Shown here in pieces: positions 1 through 9,577 of a stretch of DNA of 64,000 nt. The DNA is taken from assembly GCF_042679565.1 (NCBI RefSeq), contig NZ_JBHTMY010000003.1, positions 310,001-374,000 of the forward strand, written 5' to 3'. Below the pieces are notes generated by a model. That model was not told the DNA's origin. It saw only the letters and a list, made by a program, of their open reading frames with translations, and ran no database searches. Within the stretch, counting starts at the first letter, position 1, and the number at the start of each line of letters is the position of its first letter. The stretch is from Namhaeicola litoreus (GTDB lineage: Bacteria > Bacteroidota > Bacteroidia > Flavobacteriales > Flavobacteriaceae). The position numbers were made by a program, and so were the translations under genes.

Positions 1-669
1 TTGGTTCTTTCGATTATAGCAATTCCCATTAATTTAATTGTATTAAACACCTTGCTTTCTAGCCCTTTAATTCCTGGAGATTTTTTATCAGAAACAGCAA
101 GGACATGGATTAAGATGATCGGACATCCCTTTACAGCACTCATTATTGCCAACCTAATGGCTTGGTATTTTCTTGGTATTCGACGTGGATTTAGCAGAGA
201 GAAGTTATTTGATATTACCACAAAATCTATGGGCCCGGCGGGCGTAATAATTCTCTTAACGGGTGCGGGAGGAGTGTTTAAAGAAATGTTGGTAAATACA
301 GGTACCGGAGAAATGATTGCAAACTATTTTGCCTCTGCGGGTATTAGTGTCTTATTATTCGCCTTTATTGCAGCTGCACTGATCAGGATTATGCAAGGAT
401 CTGCCACAGTAGCCATGATTACTTCGGCAGGTATTACCTCTCCTTTATTGCTAAGTGATGTGACAGAAATTGATAAGGCGTTATTGGTTATTGCGATTGC
501 CAGTGGTGCATCTATTCTTTCCCATGTAAATGATAGTGGGTTTTGGTTGGTGAGTAAATACCTCGGTCTTAATGAAAAAGAAACTTTTAAAAGCTGGACT
601 GTCATGACCACAATTCTATCTCTTGTGGGCTTTATCACGGTTAGTCTCATCTCTGCACTTTTTAGTTAG
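1..669 (+). CDS. GntP-family gluconate/aldonate permease, C-terminal part (5' end outside window)
   Basis: Inner-membrane symporter of the GntP family, whose members import gluconate and related sugar acids with protons. Only the last 222 residues are present; complete GntP proteins are about 440-450 residues, so the N-terminal half lies left of the window and the first TTG codon need not be the start. The visible part is a series of hydrophobic helices with the glycine-rich loop LLTGAGGVFKEML near residue 84 and the conserved SHVNDSGFW stretch near residue 172, both typical of the family. It ends 11 bp from the convergent AraC gene. Its position beside an AraC/SusCD/GH3 locus suggests it imports a sugar acid made during glycan breakdown, but the substrate cannot be read from the sequence. 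Confidence 0.85.
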   Translation: MVLSIIAIPINLIVLNTLLSSPLIPGDFLSETARTWIKMIGHPFTALIIANLMAWYFLGIRRGFSREKLFDITTKSMGPAGVIILLTGAGGVFKEMLVNTGTGEMIANYFASAGISVLLFAFIAAALIRIMQGSATVAMITSAGITSPLLLSDVTEIDKALLVIAIASGASILSHVNDSGFWLVSKYLGLNEKETFKSWTVMTTILSLVGFITVSLISALFS

Positions 670-680
670 TTTAGTGTAAT

Positions 681-1565
681 TTATAATATTTTCTTTCCCT
701 GATGTACTTTGTTAAATTCGTTCCTGTATTCACTGGGCGTAATCTTTTTGGTCTGCTTAAAGATTCTATTGAAATTGGCAATATTGTTAAATCCGCATTT
801 ATAGCTAATTTCTCCTATGGTAAATTCAGACTCCAATAGAAGTCTCGCCGCCATACTTATTCTAATATCATTTACATAGGTGATAAATGTTCGTCCGGTT
901 CTTTTTTTTATAAAACGATTAAAAGAAACAGGAGTCATATTCACAAGATTGGAGATTTCATCTAAAGAGATTTTTTTATCATAGTGGTTCTGTATATAAT
1001 CATGAACAATCTTAATTCTTGAGCTATTTTCATAATCATCTTTCTCCGGCAAGGAGGTGGAAAGTATTCTTTGTTCTCTTGAAACAGCCAGATCATATAA
1101 TATCGAAATGAAATTTAAAAAATTATCTATCCCACTTGATTTGGATAAATTAATTAATCTCGGCATGATAGCTTTGGTTGTTTCTTTTGAAAAAAGGATG
1201 CCATTTTTAGACCGATTAAACATGTCTTTTATCGGTTTAAAGACTTCTCTGTTTAATAAATTATCATCTAACAAATTGCTTTGCAGGTGAATACATATTT
1301 CTCTTATTTCGGTGTTTTTACAATTATGTATTTCCCAACAATGTACCAAGTTTTTACCTAAAAAAACAAGTTCGAAATCATCTATTTCACTAATATGATC
1401 GCCCACTATTCTTCGCACGCCTTTTCCATTATGAATAAAATTCAGTTCATAATCCGGGTGAAAATGGATTGGAAAATCAAATTTGTCTTTTACACGATCA
1501 AAAATAATAAAACAATCCTCGGGGGTTAGTTGGGTTATTTCTCTGTGATATTTGTTCTGCATCAT
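681..1565 (-). CDS. AraC-family transcriptional regulator (cupin + HTH)
   Basis: Predicted sugar-responsive DNA-binding regulator of 294 residues. The N-terminal half looks like an AraC cupin sensor (HFHPDYELNF around residue 36), and the C-terminal 100 residues carry the two AraC helix-turn-helix motifs: ISLDEISNLVNMTPVSFNR followed by the FTIGEISYKCGFNNIANFNRIFK signature near residue 250. It is transcribed divergently from the SusC gene across 256 bp and is the only regulator in the locus, so it is the natural candidate to control SusC/SusD and the GH3 enzyme. Many Bacteroidota glycan loci use hybrid two-component systems or sigma/anti-sigma pairs; here a plain AraC protein is present. The inducer is unknown. 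Confidence 0.88.
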   Translation of the reverse strand: MMQNKYHREITQLTPEDCFIIFDRVKDKFDFPIHFHPDYELNFIHNGKGVRRIVGDHISEIDDFELVFLGKNLVHCWEIHNCKNTEIREICIHLQSNLLDDNLLNREVFKPIKDMFNRSKNGILFSKETTKAIMPRLINLSKSSGIDNFLNFISILYDLAVSREQRILSTSLPEKDDYENSSRIKIVHDYIQNHYDKKISLDEISNLVNMTPVSFNRFIKKRTGRTFITYVNDIRISMAARLLLESEFTIGEISYKCGFNNIANFNRIFKQTKKITPSEYRNEFNKVHQGKKIL

Positions 1566-1636
1566 AAGATTTTGGCGTTTCTAAAAAAGTATCAGAAAAT
1601 GACAATATACTATTAACATTTGTTTAACAAGTCGAA

Positions 1637-1676
1637 TAGATTTGTAAATATAGAAATTCTTGGTAACTGTTGTTAC
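1637..1676 (+). promoter_or_regulatory. Possible SusC promoter element and small inverted repeat
   Basis: In the AraC-SusC divergent region, TAGATTTG (1637-1644) matches the Bacteroidota -7 consensus TAnnTTTG. The nearest TTTG upstream is only 14 bp away, shorter than the usual 19-21 bp, so the match is imperfect and might rely on an activator. Downstream lies the inverted repeat GTAAC-TGTT-GTTAC (1663-1676). If this promoter is used, the SusC mRNA has a leader of roughly 170 nt. No AraC site was identified with confidence. Confidence 0.3.
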
Positions 1677-1821
1677 TTGGGAATTTTAAAATACGTTTTT
1701 AAAAAACAATCTGTAAAAGTCCCAAATCACCCGTTTCTTATTTAGTTGCACCACCTATAGAACAGATTCAATTAGGCCTTTCAGATTGGAGTTTATTAAC
1801 TAACTCAATTAACTTTTAATT

Positions 1822-4800
1822 ATGAATTATTTTATGAAAAACAATTATTTAATTAGGAAATTAATTTTTCTTGGAGCTTTTATGCTTTGCGGTTTTATAC
1901 AAGCGCAAAGTGTAACGGGAAAAGTATCTGATGCAAATGGCCCGTTACCTGGAGCAAATGTGCTCGTGAAGGGAACGTCCAATGGGGTTGTAACTGATTT
2001 TGATGGAAATTATGCCTTAGAAGGTGTTGATTCAAATGCAGTTCTAGAATTTAGTTTTGTGGGTTATGCAACTTTAGACATTAATGTCAATGGTCAATCG
2101 GTGATCAATGCAACCTTGTCAGAAGACGCTAACCAATTGGAAGAAGTAGTCGTAGTAGGTTACACCAGTCAAACGAGAGGAGACATTACGGGTTCCGTAT
2201 CTTCAGTAGACCTGGATGAAGCTTTGAAAGTTCCGGTTGCGAACGCAGCTGAGGCATTGCAGGGTAGGGTTACCGGTGTAAATGTAGTAACTAGTGGAGC
2301 GCCTGGTGCAGCGCCAAAAATTACAATTCGTGGTTTTGGTACTTATAACAGTACAGATCCACTTTACATTATCGACGGGGTTCAGACAACTGACCCGAAT
2401 ATTTTGAACAGTATCGATCCGGGTGATATTGCTCAGATGAACGTATTAAAAGATGGTGCAGCTTCTATCTATGGTGCAAGAGCTGCAAACGGTGTTATTA
2501 TCGTTACAACAAAAAGTGGTAGTTATGCGCAACAAAAAGCTACTTTATCTCTAGATGTTTATTCTGGATTCTCAACACCTACCAATTTGCCTGATTTAAT
2601 GAATCACGAGCAACACAAAGACATGCTATTGCAAACTTTGATCAATGATGGGACTAGATTATATCACCCACAGTACGTTGATCAAAGACCTAACGATTAT
2701 GTCTATACGCCAGCTGATTGGAGATTATCCAATACAGTATATAACACAAGAGGTGTTGATGCTTCAGTCATACCAGGAGGTACAAAATGGGCTGAAGAAT
2801 TAACACGTAATGCACCGACAACTAATGTGAACCTTTCATTACAAGGTGGAAATGATTCAGGAAAATACTTTATGTCTGTGGGTTATTTGAACAGAGACGG
2901 TATTTTGAAATATACTGGTTTCGAAAGATATACCACTCGTTTAAATTCTGAATTTAAAATCAAGGAACGTTTGACCGTTGGAGAGCACTTAAATATCGCC
3001 TGGTCTGATGGTACCTCTGGAAACGCAGAAGCTTTTGAAAACGCTTTGAGAATGTCTCCTGTTGTACCGGTTTTTGATAATGACGGAAATTTGGCTGGAA
3101 CCTTTGGTGGTGATGCTGATGGTTTAGGGAATACCAGAAGTGGTTATGCTCAATTATACAGAGGTAGACATGATTTCAATAAATCGCTACGCGTATTTGG
3201 TGATGTGTACGCCGCTTATGAAATTATTGATGGTTTAACTGCTAAAACAAGTTTTGGTATATCAACAAATCAGTTTGATGCCAGGAACTTTCAAGCTTTA
3301 GATCCTGAGCATTCTGAGCCATTAGCAACAAATACTTTGGGTGTAACTGATCAATATAGCTTTGACTGGACATGGACAAATACTTTGAATTATGCGAAAA
3401 CATTTGGTAATCACAATGTAAATGCATTATTAGGTATCGAATCTGTAAAAAATACAGGTTCAGGTAAAAGAATCACTAGAACAGGTTATTTATTTGAAAC
3501 ACCAGATTTTTACAATCTTTCAAATGGTTCAGGTGCACCAAACGTAGAGTATGCTTACGAATATGAAAGTTCTTTATACTCTGTTTTTGGTTCTGTGAAT
3601 TATAGTTATGCAAGTAAATATTTCTTAACAGCTACGTTAAGACAAGATACTTCCTCAAAATTTAGAGGCGATAATAAGACGGATTGGTTTCCGAGCTTTA
3701 GTGCAGGATGGTTGGTAAGTGCAGAAGATTTTTGGCCAACTGATTTCTTTATGAGCAGATTAAAATTTAAAGCTTCTTATGGTGAATTAGGTAACCAGGA
3801 AGTTGGTGGAAATCCAACAATCAATGAGTCTGTGTTATCAGAACAATTTGCAAATTACGCCTTAAATGGATCTGCTATTTCAACTGGTGCTAAGATCAAC
3901 TCTATTGGTAACCCAGATTTGAAATGGGAAACGTCTAAAACTACCAACATAGGAGCGGAATTGGGCTTTTTCCAAGATAAGTTATACGCTTCTATAGAGT
4001 GGTATACCATTGTGACTTCTGATCTTATTGCACAAGATTTTACCATTATTCCATCAACGGGTCCTGATGCAGGGGCACCATTTGTTAATATTGGAGAATT
4101 TAAAAATACTGGTATAGATTTTGCATTAGGTTTTTCTGATGTGACAGACTCTGGTTTTTCATATGGATTAGATTTTAATCTTTCTAAATATAAAAATGAA
4201 GTAGTTGATCTGGCATCCCCATTTTATTCTGGAGACGGCGGATTTAGAGGTGGTGCCATTACAAGAACTGAAGAAGGAAGGTCTTTATCAGAATTCTACG
4301 GTAGAGTTGTAGAAGGTCTAGATGACAATGGTAGATTTGTATACAAAGATGTTGATGGAAATGGAACCATTGATGACAATGACCGTACCTATATTGGAAG
4401 TCCTCTTCCTGATTTTACTTATGGTATCAATGCAAGAGTAGGCTTTGCAGGATTTGATGTATCTGCATTCTTTACAGGATCTGAAGGAAATGAAATATAT
4501 AACTATAACAGGATTTATACTGATTTCCCAACATTTGTGAACGGTAACAGGTCTACAAGATTGTTAAACTCTTGGACACCAACCAATACTGACACAAAGA
4601 TTCCTGCATTAAGTGCAACAATCCAGAATTCAGAAACGAATCCTAACTCATTCTTTGTAGAGGACGGTTCTTTTTTCCGTTTAAAGAATTTACAAGTAGG
4701 ATATACTATTCCTGATAATGCAGTAAAGAAAATGGGAATGGATTCATTTAGGGTATATGTTCAGGGAACAAATATTTTTACGATTACCGATTATACTGGT

Positions 4801-4905
4801 ATAGACCCTGAAGTAGTGCGAGGTGGTAATTTGACATTAGGAGTGGATTGGCAAAACTATCCATTCTCACAAATTTATACGATAGGATTTAATATTAAAT
4901 TTTAA
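1822..4905 (+). CDS. SusC/RagA-family TonB-linked outer membrane protein
   Basis: Outer-membrane beta-barrel that, with its SusD partner, takes up oligosaccharides using TonB energy. The 1027-residue protein has a signal peptide ending near FIQAQ (residue 29), a carboxypeptidase-like beta-sandwich (VTGKVSDANGPLPGANVLVKG), the SusC linker motif EEVVVVGY, a plug domain with PLYIIDGV and VLKDGAASIYGARAANGVIIV, and a long barrel ending in aromatic IGFNIKF. The annotated ATG is followed by a second Met at 1834 that also gives a good signal peptide, so the start could be four codons later. The SusD gene begins 6 bp after the stop, indicating one transcript. The ligand is not deducible; the linked GH3 gene points to a beta-linked glycan. 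Confidence 0.95.
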   Translation: MNYFMKNNYLIRKLIFLGAFMLCGFIQAQSVTGKVSDANGPLPGANVLVKGTSNGVVTDFDGNYALEGVDSNAVLEFSFVGYATLDINVNGQSVINATLSEDANQLEEVVVVGYTSQTRGDITGSVSSVDLDEALKVPVANAAEALQGRVTGVNVVTSGAPGAAPKITIRGFGTYNSTDPLYIIDGVQTTDPNILNSIDPGDIAQMNVLKDGAASIYGARAANGVIIVTTKSGSYAQQKATLSLDVYSGFSTPTNLPDLMNHEQHKDMLLQTLINDGTRLYHPQYVDQRPNDYVYTPADWRLSNTVYNTRGVDASVIPGGTKWAEELTRNAPTTNVNLSLQGGNDSGKYFMSVGYLNRDGILKYTGFERYTTRLNSEFKIKERLTVGEHLNIAWSDGTSGNAEAFENALRMSPVVPVFDNDGNLAGTFGGDADGLGNTRSGYAQLYRGRHDFNKSLRVFGDVYAAYEIIDGLTAKTSFGISTNQFDARNFQALDPEHSEPLATNTLGVTDQYSFDWTWTNTLNYAKTFGNHNVNALLGIESVKNTGSGKRITRTGYLFETPDFYNLSNGSGAPNVEYAYEYESSLYSVFGSVNYSYASKYFLTATLRQDTSSKFRGDNKTDWFPSFSAGWLVSAEDFWPTDFFMSRLKFKASYGELGNQEVGGNPTINESVLSEQFANYALNGSAISTGAKINSIGNPDLKWETSKTTNIGAELGFFQDKLYASIEWYTIVTSDLIAQDFTIIPSTGPDAGAPFVNIGEFKNTGIDFALGFSDVTDSGFSYGLDFNLSKYKNEVVDLASPFYSGDGGFRGGAITRTEEGRSLSEFYGRVVEGLDDNGRFVYKDVDGNGTIDDNDRTYIGSPLPDFTYGINARVGFAGFDVSAFFTGSEGNEIYNYNRIYTDFPTFVNGNRSTRLLNSWTPTNTDTKIPALSATIQNSETNPNSFFVEDGSFFRLKNLQVGYTIPDNAVKKMGMDSFRVYVQGTNIFTITDYTGIDPEVVRGGNLTLGVDWQNYPFSQIYTIGFNIKF

Positions 4906-4911
4906 TTAGAA

Positions 4912-6576
4912 ATGAAAAGTAAGATAGTATATTTAATGGCGTTGCTCGCTACCATATGGTCTTGCAGCGACGAATTTACGGAGCAAACAGCATTTGGTTC
5001 GTTAAGTGATGAATCCTTAAAGAATGCGCAGGGAATTGAGTTATTACTTGTTGGTGCTTATTCAGGATTAGACGGAATGACCGATACAGGCGGTGCTGAT
5101 TGGGAAAAGACCGGAGACAACTGGTGGTTTGATGTGATGGCTGATGACATGCACAAAGGATCTACCAATAGTGACCAGGCAGATTTGTTTCTATTAGAAA
5201 CCTACGATTGGCAAACCGCTAATCCATATATCTCTCAGAAATGGAGATCTTTATATGCAGCTACAAACAGAGCGAATGCTGTCATCAACCAAATTTCTTT
5301 GGTAACTGAAGGTGATTTTTCTGCACAGCTTGCAGAAGCCAGATTTTTAAGAGGTTTGTTCAATTTTGAACTTCAGAAAATTTGGGGTAATGTACCTTAT
5401 ATTTCAGAAGAGAACTTTGCGTCATTTGAATTTAATCAGCCTAATTCCGGGCCAATTTGGGATCAAATTGAAGCAGATTTATCCTATGCTGCTGATAATT
5501 TGCCAGATAGCCAAAGCTTAGTTGGTAAGCCAAGTAAAAAGACAGCTCAGGCATTTTTAGCCAAAGCTCATTTATACCAAAGTGAGTTCCAAGCGGCCTA
5601 TGATATTTTGGTAACATTGATTGGTAAATGGAGTTTAAATGAAGAATTTGTAGATAGCTTCAGAGCTTCTGGAGAGAATAGTGCAGAATCAGTATTTGCT
5701 ATTCAATTTGTGGCTGATGCAGGATTATCGTTCAATGGAAACAGAGGTTCGACTTTGAATTTCCCTTCAGGTGGTCCTATTGGGTCATGTTGTGGATTTG
5801 GTCAACCAACACAAGATTTAGCCAATGCGTACAAAGTAGATGCAAATGGATTACCCTTGTTAGATGATTATAACAAAAGTGACATAAAGAATGACTACGG
5901 TATTACATCTGCACAGCCTTTTACGCCAGAAACTGGATTGTTAGATCCTAGGATCGACTACACCATCGGTAGAAGAGGAATTGATTTTAACGGTTGGGGA
6001 GTAATGCCTGGTAAAGATTGGATTCGTGCAGAATTTGGTGACATTTCAGGACCATACTTAACGAAAAAGAACTTTTACTGGGTTGGTGATGATGCTAACC
6101 GCGGTACAGGTGGTTGGGGTGAGCAACGTTCAGGAATCAATTACCATTTTATGAGATATTCTGATGTCTTGTTAATGGCTGCTGAAGCTGCTGCAGAAAC
6201 AGGAAAATTAACAGAAGCATTGGATTGGGTGAACCAAGTGAGAAACAGAGCGAAGAATATGACTCCAGTTGGAGGTAATTCTCCAGCTGCGAACTACAAG
6301 GTTGAACCATATCCATCATTTCCAAGTCAAGATTATGCGATCAAAGCGGTAAGATTTGAGCGTCGTTTAGAATTAGCGACTGAGGGTCATAGATTATTTG
6401 ACTTGAGAAGATGGGGAGTTGCAGCTCAAGTAATGAATACTTATAAGGTAAACGAAAAAAGAGCGATCACCTCATTTACAATGGCAGATTACCAGCCTAA
6501 ACACGATTTGTGCCCAATTCCATTAAATGCAATTGATGGAAGTGTAGGTACACTTCAACAAAATCCTGGTTACTAG
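4912..6576 (+). CDS. SusD/RagB-family outer-membrane glycan-binding lipoprotein
   Basis: Surface lipoprotein of 554 residues that caps the SusC barrel and binds the glycan. A lipoprotein signal peptide ends at the lipobox IWSC (Cys near residue 18). The N-terminal helical TPR-like part includes the usual SusD stretch NRANAVINQI and LAEARFLRGLFNFELQKIWG, and the C-terminal part has YHFMRYSDVLLMAAEAAAETG and ERRLELATEGHRLFDLRRWG, both diagnostic of the family. It lies 6 bp behind SusC and is followed by a strong terminator-like hairpin, so SusC-SusD form a two-gene unit and the GH3 gene downstream probably has its own promoter. Confidence 0.95.
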   Translation: MKSKIVYLMALLATIWSCSDEFTEQTAFGSLSDESLKNAQGIELLLVGAYSGLDGMTDTGGADWEKTGDNWWFDVMADDMHKGSTNSDQADLFLLETYDWQTANPYISQKWRSLYAATNRANAVINQISLVTEGDFSAQLAEARFLRGLFNFELQKIWGNVPYISEENFASFEFNQPNSGPIWDQIEADLSYAADNLPDSQSLVGKPSKKTAQAFLAKAHLYQSEFQAAYDILVTLIGKWSLNEEFVDSFRASGENSAESVFAIQFVADAGLSFNGNRGSTLNFPSGGPIGSCCGFGQPTQDLANAYKVDANGLPLLDDYNKSDIKNDYGITSAQPFTPETGLLDPRIDYTIGRRGIDFNGWGVMPGKDWIRAEFGDISGPYLTKKNFYWVGDDANRGTGGWGEQRSGINYHFMRYSDVLLMAAEAAAETGKLTEALDWVNQVRNRAKNMTPVGGNSPAANYKVEPYPSFPSQDYAIKAVRFERRLELATEGHRLFDLRRWGVAAQVMNTYKVNEKRAITSFTMADYQPKHDLCPIPLNAIDGSVGTLQQNPGY

Positions 6577-6599
6577 TCATAATTATAGAAGTTAATGTG

Positions 6600-6635
6600 A
6601 AAAGCAGGGCAATTTTATTGCTCTGCTTTTTTTTT
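6600..6635 (+). terminator. Rho-independent terminator after SusD
   Basis: A 9-bp stem (GCAGGGCAA with TTGCTCTGC, one G-U pair) around a five-base loop, followed by nine Ts (6627-6635). It lies 24 bp after the SusD stop codon and ends the SusC-SusD transcript. Confidence 0.8.
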
Positions 6636-6771
6636 GCCTATAAATTTCATTTTCCTAAGACAAAAAAGATCACTTTCTATAGACGCAATTTTACTTCATC
6701 TTTTTCTCATGCTCAACAATAAAAATGATCATTCTTTCGTAAATTAACCCTTTCTTAATATTAACTTTCTC

Positions 6772-8961
6772 ATGATGAAAAAATCTTTCACCTTCCTAAT
6801 TTTATGTTTACTATCCTTCCAAATGAAAGCTCAAAAAAATGATAATTTCAAATTTTTAGATCCAAGTTTATCTGTTAGTGAAAGAGTTGATGATCTCATT
6901 GATCAGATGACGATAGAAGAAAAAATTGGTCAATTGTCTTATAACACTCCGGCTATCGAAAGATTGGGTGTTCCGGAATACAACTGGTGGAACGAGAGTT
7001 TACACGGAGTTGCCAGAGCAGGAAGGGCAACGGTTTTTCCTCAGGCCATAGGTTTGGCTGCCACTTTCGACACAAAATTAATTGAAGAGATTGGAGATGC
7101 AATTTCTACAGAAGCGCGTGCAAAGTTTAATGAGTTTTCCAAAAAAGGGATGCGTGGTCAGTATCAAGGCTTAACTTTTTGGAGTCCGAATGTAAATATT
7201 TTTAGAGATCCACGTTGGGGAAGAGGTCAAGAAACTTATGGCGAAGATCCTTTGCTAACGGCCAAAATAGGCGTTGCTTATGTAAAAGGATTACAAGGAA
7301 ATCATCCTACATATCTGAAGGCGGCAGGAATGGCAAAACATTATGCTGTGCATAACGGTCCTGAAGGTTTAAGACATGAGTTCGATGCAAAAGTAAGTCA
7401 AAAGGATCTTTGGGAAACCTATTTGCCGGCCTTTGAAGCAATGGTAAAAGAAGGGAATGTAGAGGGAATTATGGGGGCGTATAACAGAGTGAACGGTTAT
7501 CCGTGTAGCGCACATCCTTATTTAATGGGCGAAGTATTGCGCAAACAATGGGGTTTTAAAGGATATTTTGTTTCTGATTGTTGGGCGATTGTAGATTTTT
7601 ATGCAGGTCATAAAGTGGTGGGTACTGCGGCCGAAGCTGCCGCCATGGCACTCAATGCCGGTTGCAATTTGAATTGCGGATCAACTTATCCGGAACTTAT
7701 TAAATCACTCGAGCAAGGTCTGACGACTGAAAAGGAAATTCATAAAAATTTAAAAGAATTGTTGCCAACCCGATTTAAACTTGGTTTGTTTGACCCTGTC
7801 GGAAAAAATCCTTTTGATACAATAAGCAGTAATGTCATCCGTCATCCAAATCATTTGGCTTTAGCGAGAGAAGCCGCAGCAAAAAGTATAGTACTCCTTA
7901 AAAATGAAATGGATGTACTTCCTATTTCAAAAGATATAAATGCGGTTTACGTGGTTGGACCAACGGCTACACATGCACAAGCTTTATTGGCGAATTATTA
8001 CGGGGTAAGCGAAGATTTAAAAACAATTTTGGAAGGTATTGTTGGTAAAGTGAGTTCAGGAACCTCGGTAACCTATAGTCAAGGTGCTTTGTTAGATGAG
8101 GACAATAGAAATCCGATGGATTGGTTTTCTGGCGAGGCCAATGGAACAGATGTCACGATTGCTTGTGTAGGGATTTCTCAGCTTATAGAGGGCGAGGAAG
8201 GAGAGTCTATTGCTTCGAGATTCAAAGGAGATAGAGATGATATTGGTTTGCCACAGAATCAAATAGAGTTTCTTAAAAAAATGCGGAAAACTTCGAAGAA
8301 ACTGGTTGTGGTTGTTACTGGAGGAAGTGCTATTTCTATGCCTGAGGTGTACGATTTAGCTGATGCTTTGGTCTATGTTTGGTACCCTGGTGAACAGGGT
8401 GGGAATGCCGTAGCAGATGTCTTATTTGGCGATGTGGTTCCTTCGGGAAGATTACCGGTAACAGTGCCTCAGAGAACAACGGATTTGCCACCTTATGAAG
8501 ATTATAGTTTAACCAATAGAACCTATCGTTATCTCACAAAAGAACCTTTGTTTCCCTTTGGTTTTGGTTTGAGTTATGTTCCTTTTGTATATGAAAATTT
8601 ACAATTAGATAAAAAAACAATCAAAAAGGAAGAGTCGGTTAATGTTAGTTTTACGGTGCAAAATAAAGGAGATCAGGATGCGGAAGAAGTTGTACAATTG
8701 TATATAAAAGATTTGGATGCCTCCGTCGTTGTCCCTAATCATAGTTTAAAAGATTTTCAAAGAGTTTATTTAAAGTCTGGAGAAAAAAAAGAGGTTACTT
8801 TTGTCGTTAGTCCGGAAATGCTCAAATTGGTCAATGATAAAGGTGAAAAAGTTTTGGAAAAAGGGAAATTCAAATTGTTTGTGGGAGGTTCTCAACCCGA
8901 CCACCGCAGTGCAATATTAGGAGCTGCTAAAGTTTTAGCAGCCGAAGTAACAGTTAAATAG
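6772..8961 (+). CDS. Secreted glycoside hydrolase family 3 beta-glycosidase (beta-glucosidase/xylosidase type)
   Basis: Exo-acting beta-glycosidase of 729 residues that releases terminal glucose or xylose from beta-linked oligosaccharides, probably in the periplasm. A signal peptide ends near FQMKAQ (residue 21). The N-terminal (alpha/beta)8 domain has YNWWNESLHGVARAG, SPNVNIFRDPRWGRGQETYGEDP, KHYAVHNGPEG and YFVSDCWAI; Asp269 in the last motif is the expected GH3 nucleophile. It is followed by the alpha/beta sandwich (VVVVTGGSAISMPEV) and a C-terminal fibronectin-like domain. The RDPRWGRGQETYGEDP and NWWNESLHG motifs are those of the xylosidase/plant-like GH3 branch, but glucosidase activity cannot be excluded. 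It sits 195 bp after SusD in the same orientation and likely processes what SusCD imports. Confidence 0.93.
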   Translation: MMKKSFTFLILCLLSFQMKAQKNDNFKFLDPSLSVSERVDDLIDQMTIEEKIGQLSYNTPAIERLGVPEYNWWNESLHGVARAGRATVFPQAIGLAATFDTKLIEEIGDAISTEARAKFNEFSKKGMRGQYQGLTFWSPNVNIFRDPRWGRGQETYGEDPLLTAKIGVAYVKGLQGNHPTYLKAAGMAKHYAVHNGPEGLRHEFDAKVSQKDLWETYLPAFEAMVKEGNVEGIMGAYNRVNGYPCSAHPYLMGEVLRKQWGFKGYFVSDCWAIVDFYAGHKVVGTAAEAAAMALNAGCNLNCGSTYPELIKSLEQGLTTEKEIHKNLKELLPTRFKLGLFDPVGKNPFDTISSNVIRHPNHLALAREAAAKSIVLLKNEMDVLPISKDINAVYVVGPTATHAQALLANYYGVSEDLKTILEGIVGKVSSGTSVTYSQGALLDEDNRNPMDWFSGEANGTDVTIACVGISQLIEGEEGESIASRFKGDRDDIGLPQNQIEFLKKMRKTSKKLVVVVTGGSAISMPEVYDLADALVYVWYPGEQGGNAVADVLFGDVVPSGRLPVTVPQRTTDLPPYEDYSLTNRTYRYLTKEPLFPFGFGLSYVPFVYENLQLDKKTIKKEESVNVSFTVQNKGDQDAEEVVQLYIKDLDASVVVPNHSLKDFQRVYLKSGEKKEVTFVVSPEMLKLVNDKGEKVLEKGKFKLFVGGSQPDHRSAILGAAKVLAAEVTVK

Positions 8962-8971
8962 TTTTTTAAAG

Positions 8972-9577
8972 ATGAAAAAACTTATCAATTATTTTTTACA
9001 AGGATTACTATACTTGGCCCCCATTGGAGGAACAATTTATATCATTTATCTGGTCTTTTCTTTTGCTGACGGTCTACTCAAGGATCGAATTAAAGAGATC
9101 TGGGGAATTGATTTTCCGGGTTTGGGAATTCTGATCATTTTTATTACTTTGATCTTGGTTGGAATCATCGGGCAAACCATTATTGCCAGACCCTTTCAGA
9201 AGTTTTTTAATAAAATTATGGATAGGGCTCCTATACTGAAGCTGATTTACACCTCTTTGAACGATCTTTTTTCTGCCTTTGTAGGAAAGGAAAAGAAATT
9301 TAATAAGCCGGTATTGGTACTTGTAAATCCTGTTTCCAATTTGGAAAAATTGGGGTTTTTAACAGCAAAAGATTTATCAAGACTGGGAGAATTAGATAAA
9401 GTGGCGGTGTACTTTCCGCATTCCTATAATTTTTCGGGTGAGTTATTTATTGTTCCTAGAGATCAAGTCAAAAAACTAGATGTGAATCCTGCTGAGGTTA
9501 TGAAATTTATTGTTTCAGGTGGCGTAACAGGTTGGGATGAAATAAACAAAATAAAAGAAGAGAAGGCAAATACTTAA
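8972..9577 (+). CDS. DUF502-family membrane protein
   Basis: Inner-membrane protein of 201 residues belonging to DUF502, whose function is not established. Two hydrophobic segments are visible near the N-terminus (YFLQGLLYLAPIGGTIYIIYLVF and LGILIIFITLILVGIIG), followed by a soluble C-terminal region with the family-typical VYFPHSYNFSGELFIVPRDQV and the MKFIVSGGV ending. It starts 10 bp after the GH3 stop and is probably co-transcribed with it, though family members are widespread and the pairing may be accidental. Its TAA stop overlaps the TAA of the convergent nuclease gene within the shared tetranucleotide TTAA at 9574-9577. Confidence 0.85.
   Translation: MKKLINYFLQGLLYLAPIGGTIYIIYLVFSFADGLLKDRIKEIWGIDFPGLGILIIFITLILVGIIGQTIIARPFQKFFNKIMDRAPILKLIYTSLNDLFSAFVGKEKKFNKPVLVLVNPVSNLEKLGFLTAKDLSRLGELDKVAVYFPHSYNFSGELFIVPRDQVKKLDVNPAEVMKFIVSGGVTGWDEINKIKEEKANT

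Noticed and set aside
324..650. Antisense 108-residue ORF inside the GntP gene
   Set aside because: It shadows a well-supported coding frame and has no family features.
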